Of a stretch of 64,000 bases of DNA, positions 13,501 to 53,967 are shown in pieces. Position 1 is the first letter of the stretch. The number at the start of each line of letters is the position of its first letter. Below the pieces are notes generated by a model, which did not search any database, was not told where the DNA came from, and saw only the letters and a program-made list of their open reading frames with translations. A program made the position numbers and the translations under genes. The DNA is from Xiphias gladius (lineage: Eukaryota; Chordata; Actinopteri; Istiophoriformes; Xiphiidae), in the NCBI RefSeq assembly GCF_016859285.1, contig NC_053413.1, positions 19,577,501 through 19,641,500 of the forward strand. Reading direction: 5' to 3'.

Positions 13501-16500
13501 AACACCTGCATATTAGAAGATTTACTGGATGGATAATCCACACATAATAAACCTTATTTATTAATGTTTTGTTCAGTGAAAACTGAATAAGAGAGAAAAA
13601 AAAAAAAAAAAAAATCCACATCTGATTCAAAAAACGTGCTCATACCATTGTTATTCTTCCACTACTGAAAATTTTTGTTGGCCTTTGGATTTTCCCAACA
13701 GGTGATGTGTTTTATTTACTGTTTAATGAACCAAAACTCACCGCAAACCATTATAAGAATCTGTGGGTATTTACAAGTAGTGGCAACCAATTTATTTGTA
13801 AATTTAGTTCCTGTCTGCCAACAATTTGGAAATAAGCAAACACTGATGAATCCAACAAAAGTAGTTCATTTGTTCTCACGTACAAGTCAAATCTCTGCGC
13901 ACAAACGTTTCATGACTGAGGTATAGAAATGTCCTGATTTTTGCTTTGCTTTGTTTCTTCTTCTCTTTCTCGGTTGGTACTGCAGTTCAGAAATTGTCGC
14001 ATAAGGCTTTTCTCCAGAATTGATACAACCATGATGCCGGCTGACGCTTTCCCCATGTATGATGGGTCTACATACATATTTGTCTATAGAAGAAGGATTT
14101 GTGTGCACCATTATACCCACATAATGCTCCTTACCTGCCCCCTGATGAGAACACAATCTTCTGCATCAGTGGCCACGTCAGGTTTCCCAAACTCCCAGCT
14201 GGTGAAGCTGACAGTAGAGTGGTCACTCCACTCAAACAGCCCCTCTGTCGTCCTGTCATTCAGTCCAATCCAAAGCTCGTCCGTGGATGCTGCAGACACG
14301 GACAGTGAAGAGTGTAGTGCAGATGAACCAGTGTCCGAGATTTCACCGCTGCCAATGTTCTTTACATTGAAATGAATACTGTTGTTGGTAGCATCTGTAC
14401 ACTGGTAAACACGGACAAACTCAGACATCATTAAATCTGTCAGCAGATATTAATGAATAAATTCTATTTTAGCCATTATGGAGAAACATTTTATTTGGAT
14501 AATCAACAAGATTATGTACATGTTTCTTTTAATATATTTAATTTCCTTCTGCAGGTGCCTAAATAGTAAGAAACCATGTAAATAAATATATAAATATCTA
14601 ATTCTAAAATTTTTCATTTTTAGCATGCTTTGAATATAATTATAAAAAGTCTTATTTTCTTCTGTAGGGCCGGATTAACGAATTCAGAAATGAGGCATGC
14701 AGCAAATCGGAGGTGAGAAAATGACACGTTGTCCTGATAATTGATTTCCTCCTGTATAAGTGAGTAACATCATTCGTTAAAAAAATCCCAATACATTTTA
14801 CTATCTGTCTTAGACTTGAAGTCAAGTTGAACACAAGGTGTGACGTTTAATGTTATTTTAAGTGTGTGTGTGTTGTTAATGTTTTTAAATCATTATATGG
14901 CATAAAAACAGACCAGAACAGTCTCAATTATTTGAGAAGGTTGGACTGTCTTCATGTCTATGGCCCCCCCACGTACCGTATCCAACTTGAGAGATGACAA
15001 AGCTTTGGTCCTCCACATTGCGAATGCTCGCTAGGTCCCCATTTTCTTTGCGGCACGCTTTCTGAGCATTAGTCCATGTTTGAGGAGTACGCATAAGTTG
15101 GAAGCAGTGACCATTGTAGGGAATCCAAGGGTTTGAACAAGATCCCTGCTCAACTGATGATGAAAAGAAACAAAGATATAAGGGATCGAATGACACAGTG
15201 AGCGTGTCACATAAAGAAACTTTACAGTAGCCAGCGGAGGGTAGAATATTTTTCTGTACTTTGCGGTGGAGTTGGTGGGACCCCGCCTTTGTAGCAAATA
15301 TAGCCCAGTTTCTTCCCACAAGATGAACTTTGCCAAGCCTGCTGCCCAGCAAAGTCAAGAAATGCACAGCTGTGTCCCGGATTAGGGAGTGGGTTTCCTG
15401 AGGAAGAAAAAAAAAAAAAAAAAAGATGATTTAACCTGAGATTCCTTCTTTGCTTGTGGAGATCCACATACACGGTTCCCATGCATTGAGTGACTTTTGC
15501 ATTCCAATGATGTGAAATCCCCAAATTGTTTGTAGGACTTCCTGTAATTTGAAATATGCTTAATAGAACTAATTTTCTGTTACTTTTTTCTGTATATCTC
15601 AGATTTTAGATGGTCATTGCTTAAGGGAACTCCAGTTTAAAAGTTTAAATCTTTTCACTGGAGTGAAGACTTACCAGTACTCCATTTCAGGTAACGGAAC
15701 GGCTTCCCATTAGACCACTGCCAGCCATGTTCTTGGTCCAGAACCAGCCCAATCCACAGTTTATGTCTCCTGAATCCCAATAATGCTGTGTGTTCGTGTG
15801 GTTGAGAGGGGCAAAAAAAAGGAAAAGGAAAAAAATAAGGAAATTGTTTTTCACACTGTTCCTCTTTTTTTTTTTTGCTTAATACAAAGTCTGCAAAAAG
15901 ACAAAAATTACAGTCAAACAATCACAAAGAAATAAATCAAGCGCATCAAAATGTAAGGGAAGCAATATATTGTACCAAGAAATCTTACATCGTTACAATC
16001 AAGTTTAATAATGTCCCTAATGAATATCGGGCTTCAAAATCTTTTGTTATTGAATTTATCAAAACAAACTGAACATTTATCAGTTTATCTAAAAATGAAT
16101 GAGAAAGTGATACTGAATAAACTATAAGTGATTAGCGCGATGAGGCGTTCAGATTTGCGACCAAAGTACAGAGTATCACTCCTGATCAAAATGGATCACA
16201 CAAATCTGTGTTCTGTGGTCACAGTGTCACAATGATCCTTGGACTATTTAGGGAAACAGTAGTTTGACCTTACTGAAAAGTCGTGGAGCTCTTTTGCATG
16301 AAATAACTGGTATATTAAAGGTTTGTACCAGGTCCTGGAAGATTGTACAGTATATTGTAGCCTGATAAAACATCAAGCTGACAGTAATAGGTGCAAAAAG
16401 TAACTGGTAGTCATTCCATCTGTGATTTCCTGATTAATTAATTATTTCCTGATTATTAATAAAACAGGCCAACAACCCTTGTCTCTTTTATCCAGTTAAA

Positions 16501-19117
16501 TAATAATATTTTGTCTGATTCAAATGCAAATAAACTAAATTCACGATTTATTTTAGAAATCAAGAGACATGATCTTTATGTCAGTGCAGCAATATGCCTT
16601 GTGTCATTTCTAGAAAACTCCTGAAACATGGAAAACTGAAGATCTAAACTATCTAAAAATTTTTAAGGATTTTTCTTTGTTAGTACGTAACTATTTTAAT
16701 GAAAACATTCTAGCCCTTAGACGACATCTTTAACATATTTCTTTCTTTCTGGAGAGGATTCATTAAACATGATTATTGATAATTTTATTATAGTTTTTAA
16801 AATTTATCAAAAAATGGTGCATATATATGATCATATATTATGAAAAGTATGTCTAACACAATGCAATGATAATTTAAGGGTCTTTTAAATTAACAGGACA
16901 TTTCATTTTACATTAGAAAAAATTCTACTTGCAGTCTTCTGATTTGATAATAAAACATTTTAACCCATAATGATATAAGCCATTCCCCTCTATGTTGGGT
17001 CGGTGTGAATCTGTTTCAGTACCAGTAAATATCCACCAGGTGGCACCTTACCTGCAAGAAAAGCCTGCTCATGAGGATCAGTGATACTGACCAGGGAGGC
17101 GCCTTGCTGTTGGCAGCTGGCTTCAGCCTGGGGCCAGGTCAGAGCCGACTGTGTGTTGAGCTGGTAATACGCTTTTGTTACAGGGTTTTTCGTCCAGTTG
17201 TCTGAGGCTGATCATTAATACAGAGATATGGAAAACTAAATTCTTCAGTCAGTCGAACATTTTTTCTTCTTTACTGTAACCAAACATTGTGCTTTTACAC
17301 TGTCTCTAACCAGAACAACTTGTTCTAATCTAATGTATGCTAAAGATGAATATATTGCTGAACTGTACAACATTCATTTTTTTCCCCGCTCACTGTAGTG
17401 GGATTTAAACCTTAGATGTAGTACTCACACATTGTTGGGCAGTATCCCCACTGTTCATTTTCAAACTTTGTTTCAACTGCACACCAAAGACGCTTTTGTG
17501 AGGAGTCAAACGAAGTGCAATCTCCAAACCACCGGTCTTTGTACAGGAAGGGAAACATGCAGATCCTACCAAACGCATTTCCCTCAAGGGTGTACAATTC
17601 TAAAAGGCAAAAGAGAGGTTGATCAAATTACAAGTTCTTAAATTGAGCTTTCACACATTAAATTCTTCTGCAAAGGTGTATTGTTTTGGCAAATTTTCAG
17701 GGCAAACCTAAATCATTTGTTTTTTTCCTGTCTTCACTATTGATTTACTCTATTTGATAACTCCCCGTAAAAATCAAGAGTCATCAGATAACAGTCTGCC
17801 CATCGTCAGCAGCAGGTGCATGTTGTAGCCAGTCAAAATCATGTGAGCCACATTAAAGGGAGAGCATGCTCTTCACTCTTATGGGTATACACCTGTTGCC
17901 CTCCAAAAGCAGAGGTTTTCATACTGTACCTCTGTATGTATTCGTGCAAGCCCCACTGGATGTCCCTGTGATTGTGAAGTAGTTATTCGGCCCAACAGTT
18001 TTGGAGAGAACAATTGATTCATCAGGTCTGACTTCAATGAAGAGCTCTTGGCCTTTGAGGGCGAGCAGTGTTTCATTCTTGCATTCCCACTTTTGCAGCT
18101 CAGCCCCCTCGTCACAATCGTAGAGGTTCACTTCACTCCCCGCAGTCTTGCCCTGCGCTCCGAGGCACTTTCTGGATGCGACAGCAAAAAGCCGGTTGCC
18201 GGTCGTCCAACGCATCTCAAGGCAGCGGGTATATTTTTTCATCAAACAAAAACCAGAGACCTTGTTACTGAGTGAGAATGAATCAACTGCAGAGAGAAAA
18301 GTAAAATTAAAGAAATCTGTTTATATTATCTTCCACACAATTTGCAGTATATATTAAGAATAAACATTGTAATAAACGACAAGTATACAAAGATACTTTC
18401 ATGTTTTGTCTATTTTATAGGAAAAAGTGTGAGTCGTTCTTTTTCAGGATGTTTTTAATCAAGATATTTTTATCAAATATTTCCTGAATTACAGCTACAG
18501 ACGCCATAAAATTACAGTGTTGTTGTTTTTTTGATTGCAGACTTCCAATTTCTGAAGATATATTTGTTCACCAATCTTTGCTGTTTTTCTGCTGGAGCTT
18601 CTCTCTTCAAAGCATGTTTCCTGTTCAACTTTGACAGACTAGAGTTGCATGCGGAGCATCCTTGAAACAGCCGTTGATACAGTCTGTCACTGTGTCAGTT
18701 CATTGTTTAGCCCAAATTTGCACTTTAAAAAAAACATTTTTTAAGGTCTATCAGACCAAGATAACAATTTCATTTGCAATTTTACATTATACAGTTTACA
18801 AAATCAGTGTTAGTAGTAGTGTTTAATACCCTCCTGTGGGAAAGTGATTGTCAGAATTTGAATTTGCATCTATTCCAGTAAAACCAATGCGCAGTAAAAC
18901 AAATAACGATTATTGATCTTTACATCAGTACCAAGACACACTGACAGCTCCCAGATTTCCACAATACAAACCTAGAACAATGGCCTAGAATGGGCCAAAG
19001 GCCAAATAATATTTTACATAAGAAAGCTTGAGTTCATACTGTACCATTTCTTGCTGAACACTGAGGTGTTAGGATGATGAGCACAAGGGCTACCAGAGTT
19101 ATCCTTTGGTTCATCAT
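435..19117 (-). CDS. mrc1: Macrophage mannose receptor (MRC1-like), 29 exons, C-terminus off the left edge
   Basis: Type I endocytic pattern-recognition receptor that takes up mannose/GlcNAc/fucose-ended glycans, collagen and sulfated sugars in macrophages and some endothelia. Joining 29 GT/AG-bounded exons gives one open frame of about 1,328 residues: signal peptide, ricin-type cysteine-rich domain (about 25-143), fibronectin type II (144-200) and eight C-type lectin domains (201-1328). This is the order of the MR/PLA2R/MRC2 family. CTLD4 keeps the EPN and WND mannose-type calcium motifs, which favours MRC1 over MRC2, PLA2R or LY75 (LY75 has ten CTLDs). Human MRC1 has about 1,456 residues, so only the transmembrane helix and short tail are missing; that exon must lie left of position 1. 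Start is the ATG pair at 19117/19114, directly before a strong hydrophobic leader. Fish carry mrc1 paralogs; which one this is cannot be told here. Confidence 0.9.
2053..2768 (-). CDS. mrc1: mrc1 exons 25-26: C-type lectin domain 7
   Basis: Exons 2539-2768 (phase 1-0) and 2053-2218 (phase 0-1). Exon 25 opens with a Pro/Gln-rich linker (PKIPAQPQPTVP) and continues with MTWDDARRHC and PLWIGLKKQ. Exon 26 has WGEGEPSRNLPC and MNSVCMQ. EPS replaces EPN and WKT stands at the WND position, so no mannose-type calcium site is expected. Confidence 0.87.
3109..5320 (-). CDS. mrc1: mrc1 exons 21-24: C-type lectin domain 6
   Basis: Exons 5215-5320, 3760-3887, 3360-3404 and 3109-3211 (phases 0-1, 1-0, 0-0, 0-1). 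Marks are TTWDEARTQC, DLWIGLHSI, FYWIDGKP and GFVCVQ. Exon 23 is a 45-bp in-frame microexon (KYRRHFGSFYQRWNE) that supplies the WNE just before EDCVVM. Exon 24 must begin at the CTTAACCAG acceptor, because a TGA sits in frame just upstream. No EPN triplet is present. Confidence 0.82.
5071..5122. repeat. C-rich / CA imperfect repeat in mrc1 intron 21
   Basis: A run of C followed by CCA and CA units and more C-rich sequence. Open frames crossing it on either strand are low-complexity artefacts. Confidence 0.85.
5722..7824 (-). CDS. mrc1: mrc1 exons 17-20: C-type lectin domain 5 and start of CTLD6
   Basis: Exons 7661-7824, 7401-7462, 5992-6092 and 5722-5864 (phases 1-0, 0-2, 2-1, 1-0). Marks are PMEDARHYC, YYLGLSVD, ENQPNSDAFDENC and YQFICKR. 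The second sugar site of mammalian MRC1 is in this domain, but here the EPN triplet reads QPN and the WND position reads WRT. Exon 20 continues with a Thr/Pro/Ala linker (STPANTTAAPTAPP) and opens CTLD6 (CPLKWTKF). A long (CA)n tract abuts the exon 18 acceptor side. Confidence 0.88.
7470..7542. repeat. (CA)n microsatellite in mrc1 intron 17
   Basis: About 36 uninterrupted CA units. On the coding (minus) strand this is a (TG)n run ending only about 8 bases before the acceptor of mrc1 exon 18, where it stands in place of a normal pyrimidine tract. Confidence 0.95.
8547..8585 (-). CDS. mrc1: mrc1 exon 16: 13-codon linker exon
   Basis: A 39-bp phase 1-1 microexon coding a Pro-rich spacer (GVTPKPPPNATAV, with an N-glycosylation site NAT) between CTLD4 and CTLD5. 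It has a good TTACAG acceptor and GTAAGT donor. It lies inside an otherwise empty intronic stretch of about 2.9 kb, with the intron before it (8586-10729) about 2.1 kb. Mammalian MRC1 has a Pro-rich linker at this place. Confidence 0.82.
10730..11514 (-). CDS. mrc1: mrc1 exons 13-15: C-type lectin domain 4, the intact mannose-type site
   Basis: Exons 11399-11514, 11012-11084 and 10730-10883 (phases 0-2, 2-0, 0-1). The domain has KTWFEARDYC, AWIGLHV, the mannose-type triplet EPN (EGEPNNFNNAESC), the calcium motif WND (GSWNDAHC) and the closing WLCQI. CTLD4 is the principal calcium-dependent sugar site in mammalian MRC1, and every signature residue visible by eye is kept here. The exon 13 start is set by frame: the CTTCAAG acceptor at 11515 is in phase, whereas the nearby TTTACAG acceptor is not. 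Confidence 0.9.
12411..13069 (-). CDS. mrc1: mrc1 exons 10-12: C-type lectin domain 3 and start of CTLD4
   Basis: Exons 12954-13069, 12705-12853 and 12411-12610 (phases 0-2, 2-1, 1-0). CTLD3 is marked by GSYCYFVG, FDEAKDDC, YFWLGLSN and the terminal KYICKH. Exon 12 then holds a Pro/Thr linker (VPPPTQTPP) and the first strand of CTLD4 (CADGWVRVG). The exon 12 acceptor follows a strong pyrimidine run. Confidence 0.86.
13363..15153 (-). CDS. mrc1: mrc1 exons 7-9: C-type lectin domain 2
   Basis: Exons 14977-15153, 14135-14289 and 13363-13476 (phases 1-1, 1-0, 0-0). Visible CTLD marks are GHCFQL, TWTNAQKAC, DELWIGLND, the cysteine pair EDC and RSC, and HGFICMK. The usual sugar triplet reads KPD and the WND position reads WAD, so canonical mannose binding is unlikely. 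Confidence 0.88.
15260..17207 (-). CDS. mrc1: mrc1 exons 4-6: C-type lectin domain 1
   Basis: Exons 17052-17207 (acceptor could also be 6 bases later, starting at 17201), 15675-15785 and 15260-15397; all phase 1-1. The fold is shown by the LTWPQAEASC segment, the WIGL motif (KLWIGLVLD) and the closing LGYICYK. There is no EPN/WND pair, so no sugar site is expected, as in CTLD1 of known mannose receptors. A short Pro-rich linker (GGVPPTPPQ) follows. The first intron of this group is about 1.3 kb. Confidence 0.88.
17429..17599 (-). CDS. mrc1: mrc1 exon 3: fibronectin type II domain
   Basis: 57 codons, phase 1-1. The FN2 pattern is complete, with four cysteines (ICMFPF, GDCTS, LWCAV, GYCP) and the conserved aromatic residues. 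In this family FN2 binds collagen. A second, damaged copy of this exon lies upstream of the gene at about 20.2-20.37 kb. Confidence 0.92.
17930..18286 (-). CDS. mrc1: mrc1 exon 2: cysteine-rich (ricin B-type) lectin domain
   Basis: A single 119-codon phase 1-1 exon. It carries the ricin-type beta-trefoil signature, including the QKW motif (QxW) and regularly spaced cysteines (CLE, KCLGA, YDCDE, WECKN, ACTN). In mammals this domain binds sulfated GalNAc/galactose ligands. The acceptor is a pyrimidine-rich CTCTCTGCAG; the donor is again GTACAG. The exon is absent from the partial upstream duplicate at about 20.2-20.8 kb. Confidence 0.9.
19045..19117 (-). CDS. mrc1: mrc1 exon 1: signal peptide
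   Basis: Codes for a leader starting MMNQR followed by the hydrophobic core ITLVALVLIILT and a small/polar end (PQCSARN), typical of secretion. The exon ends in phase 1 at a GTACAG donor (19044-19039 on the minus strand). Two adjacent ATGs (19117, 19114) are possible starts. The region on its 5' side is the 3-kb divergent intergenic spacer; no clear TATA box is visible. Confidence 0.8.
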
Positions 19118-20179
19118 TCTTCTGATAATTCTCACAGCAGCAGACATTCTCCATACATTGCAAGCAGAGGACTTATGAGCATGACCATGAAAAGGAGGGA
19201 ATCTTAATAGCCCTGACACTATCACTTTTTTTTTTTCCTTTTCATTGAGTAAGTGTCATGTTTCAGATTGACACATTTCAGCATTTTGCTATTGGTAAAA
19301 ACGAGGGATGGGAGGGAAGTAGGTGCAACATACACACACTTTTTTTGATGGCACGGATGTCACACTCCAGAAAGGGCAAAAAGTGGCCTCATTCACTTCC
19401 TGTCCTGGGGAAAAGAGAGAGAAAAAAAAAGATTTAAAAGAGATTCATGCTAAACATGATTCATTAGATTCAGGGGTCCAGACAAGCATCAACACTCACA
19501 GACTTTGTTGCACTTTCCTGATATCTGCCACTGGTGTCTGCATTCATTGCCTTTTCATGTAAAAAAAAAAAAAAAATGGGGAAGACATGGATATATCCTG
19601 AAACTATAAAGGAAGAGAATAAACATTGAAATAGCTGATAAGTTTGCAGGCTTATAGCAGCAAGGCCTGTGTCTAGTTTGCTGTTCCTTGGTGGCATGAT
19701 TACGTGGATTTATTACTGTACTAGCTAAAAACTTTGATTAGTTGTAGTTATCAATCTGTTACTGCATGATTATGCACTCTTAAGAATGGTGAACCATACT
19801 GTCTGTCTATCTGTCTATCAAACTATTATTTTTCCCTAGAGAATAATAGGAAAGGTTCACACATACAGACTCCAATTCGTTGTGAATTGAACATGAAAAA
19901 AAAAGAAAGAGATGCTGGTGCCACGCACCTCTCCTCAAAGACTCAAAAGGCACACACCTGTCCATACTTGCGTATGGAAGTTGGCAAAGGTTTCAACTTT
20001 ATGCAAATGTCCTCCGACATGCAGGAACGCCAACCTGTCAGCAATCAATTACTCTGGTACTGATTCGCTTGTGAAATGGAATCGCAGGTTTCCCACTTCA
20101 CCCCAACCCTGTAAAAGTACTACAAACAAAATAGAGGATTAGTGCTTCCAGTGGCTTACCACTTTGAAAATGTAAGTAA

Positions 20180-20765
20180 CCACCTAACGAGAAATCAGCA
20201 ATAAGCTCATGAGTGTTGCTTTGTCAGCAAGCAGGCATTCATTTTCCAAAGAAATGTTTTGATTTTGTGAGGAGTCAAACGGAGTGCAATCTCCAAACCC
20301 CCAGTCTTTGTACAGGAAGGGAAACATGCAGATCCTACCAAACGCATTTCCCTCAAGGGTGTACAATTCTAAAAGGCAAAAGAGAGGTTGATCAAATTAC
20401 AAGTTCTTAAATTGAGCTTTCACACATTAAATTCTTCTGCAAAGGTGTATTGTTTTGGCAAATTTTCAGGGCAAACCTAAATCATTTGTTTTTTTCCTGT
20501 CTTCACTATTGATTTACTCTATTTGGTAACTCCCCGTAAAAATCAGGAGTCATCAGATAACAGTCTGCCCATCGTCAGCAGCAGGTGCATGTTGTAGCCA
20601 GTCAAAATCATGTGAGCCACATTAAATGGGGAGCATGCTCTTCAATCTGAGTCGTTCTTTTTCAGGATGTTTTTAATTTAGATCTTTTTATCAAATATTT
20701 TCCTAAATTACAGCTACAGACGCCATAAAATTAAAACAGTGGGGTTTTTTTTGATTGAAAACTTC
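20180..20765 (-). pseudogene. Degraded partial duplicate of the mrc1 FN2 exon and flanking introns
   Basis: Bases about 20263-20646 match 17494-17877 at a constant offset of 2,769 with only a handful of mismatches. The match covers the 5' part of the FN2 exon, its intact acceptor (exon would start at 20368) and the intron upstream of it. After 20649 the match jumps to 18431-18545, so about 550 bp containing the cysteine-rich exon are missing. Before 20263 similarity to the FN2 3' half is weak and gapped. The third and fourth FN2 cysteines and the donor are lost, so the exon cannot make the domain. It lies 5' of mrc1 exon 1 in the same orientation, as a remnant of tandem duplication. Confidence 0.88.
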
Positions 20766-21354
20766 AAGTTTATATTTTTTTATTTTTATGTTCCCTTTTA
20801 AAAAAAAACAACTTGTGTTTTTCGTTACCCTTTGTGAGTTTTTGTAAAGCACTAAATTAAATTTCAGATCAACATACACGTGAATGAACAAAACTATAAT
20901 AGGACACTGGAAATGTGCCATTGGGGATCACCTTCAATCACAAAAAGAAGCCAAAAGTCATTAATTCACTAATTCTGGTTATTAGTATATAGAGTGATGC
21001 ATTGTTGCTGATGAAGAGAACATTTTGTGCAACCTGGGTGTAGCAACACAATATCCTGTTTGGGGCAGAGGCAATCAGATGTTGAGGTTTGTTCTCCAGC
21101 TCGTCCTTAACATCTATCATAGCATTTTGTATTCTCACTTCCTCTTTGGTTATTCTCCTTTTTGGTGTGGAGGACTGTGCTGAAATATTACATTTGTGAC
21201 TGAAGTGATTGCTTACTTGTAGTACTGGCTTAGTGTCTGAGTAGCTTTGTCGTAAGTCATTAATGCAAATGTCTATCTCTGTATATGTAAAGGGTCACTC
21301 TCAATTTGGTCTATTGATAATAGATTAGATGTGTCACTAATCTATTATAACTAT

Positions 21355-21497
21355 ATTTACATATATGTATGTGTATATATATGTATGTATATGTGTATAT
21401 ATGTATGTGTGTATATAAATATATATGTATGTGTATATATATGTGTGTATGTATGTATATGTGTGTGTATGTATATATGTGTGTGTTAGTATATGTA

Positions 21498-21588
<91 letters not shown>

Positions 21589-21763
21589 ATATGTATATAT
21601 ATGTATGTATATGAATCTTAAATCTTAATATAATAATATATAATAATGTAATATTATATTATATATATACATAGACATATACATACATATATATCTACAT
21701 AAATATATACATACGCATACATACATACATACATAACCATAAACATATATATATTTGTATATG

Positions 21764-21809
<46 letters not shown>

Positions 21810-21840
21810 TATGTATATATATATAATATTATATCATATA
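21355..21840. repeat. Compound TATG / (TG)n / TATA microsatellite block
   Basis: Mixed ATGT, TATATG and TG units, with a pure (GT)n run at about 21503-21582, a second (GT)n at about 21774-21802 and palindromic TATATA/ACATAT stretches between them. The long cysteine/valine/tyrosine open frames here are simple-repeat artefacts. Confidence 0.93.
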
Positions 21841-22184
21841 ATATATTCTTACATTAAGATGTTGTAATCATAACTGCAGTTAAAGTATCATTACTTCCCC
21901 AGAAAATGGCACATGTCTCTTGTGCTGCCTTTAATTGGTGGCTCTGTGTGGAAAGTAAACAAAATACCACCACCAGTTCTGTAATGCCTCTGTCTCAGAA
22001 CACTTGAAAGCTATGAAAAGACTCAAGTTTACTGGAGCATTTCTGTCACCTGCTGTTGTTTGCTTATCAGCCGACAGAGAGTCAGCATCATAGCTGCTAC
22101 CTCCCTCCTGCCTGCGCTCCATTTAAGCTCCATTTTGAGTTTCCTCTCGCTGCGACACAACTAACAGCACTTCAGAGTGGCTGA

Positions 22185-53585
<31,401 letters not shown>

Positions 53586-53682
53586 CCCAGATTAATAATT
53601 ACAGTAAATCAAATGAACCATAACAACCCGTGTATTTGAAGATACATGTATTTTAATTCCACTAAAACTTTTATTTAATTCA

Positions 53683-53917
53683 ATTCAGTTCAATTCAATT
53701 TTATTACATAGCATCAAATCATAACAGAAGTTATCTCAGGGCACTTCTCATGTAGAGCAGGTCTAGATCGTACTCTATAGTTATATTTACAGAGACCCAA
53801 CATTCCCCCATGAGCAAGCACTTGGCGACAGCGGCAAGGAAAAACTCCCTTTTAACAGGTAGAAACCTTGAACAGAACCCGGCTCACGGTGGGCGGCCAT
53901 CTGCCTCAACTGGTTGG

Positions 53918-53967
<50 letters not shown>

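Larger units (their letters stand above)
19118..22184. other. Divergent spacer between mrc1 and mamdc4
   Basis: About 3.07 kb between the two start codons; the genes are transcribed away from each other. It contains the mrc1 5'UTR/promoter side, the degraded FN2 duplicate (about 20.2-20.76 kb), a TATG/TG microsatellite block (21.36-21.84 kb) and the promoter side of the MAM gene. A short AT-rich motif (ATTTAAG, about 22120) lies about 60 bases before the MAM-gene ATG and could be a weak TATA-like element. I see no further open gene. Confidence 0.7.

Noticed and set aside
13941-14375. 144-residue plus-strand frame
   Set aside because: Antisense shadow of mrc1 exon 8 (CTLD2).
435-19117. Identity as LY75, PLA2R or MRC2
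   Set aside because: LY75 has ten lectin domains. The mannose-type EPN/WND pair in CTLD4 fits MRC1 best, though without alignment MRC2 is not fully excluded.
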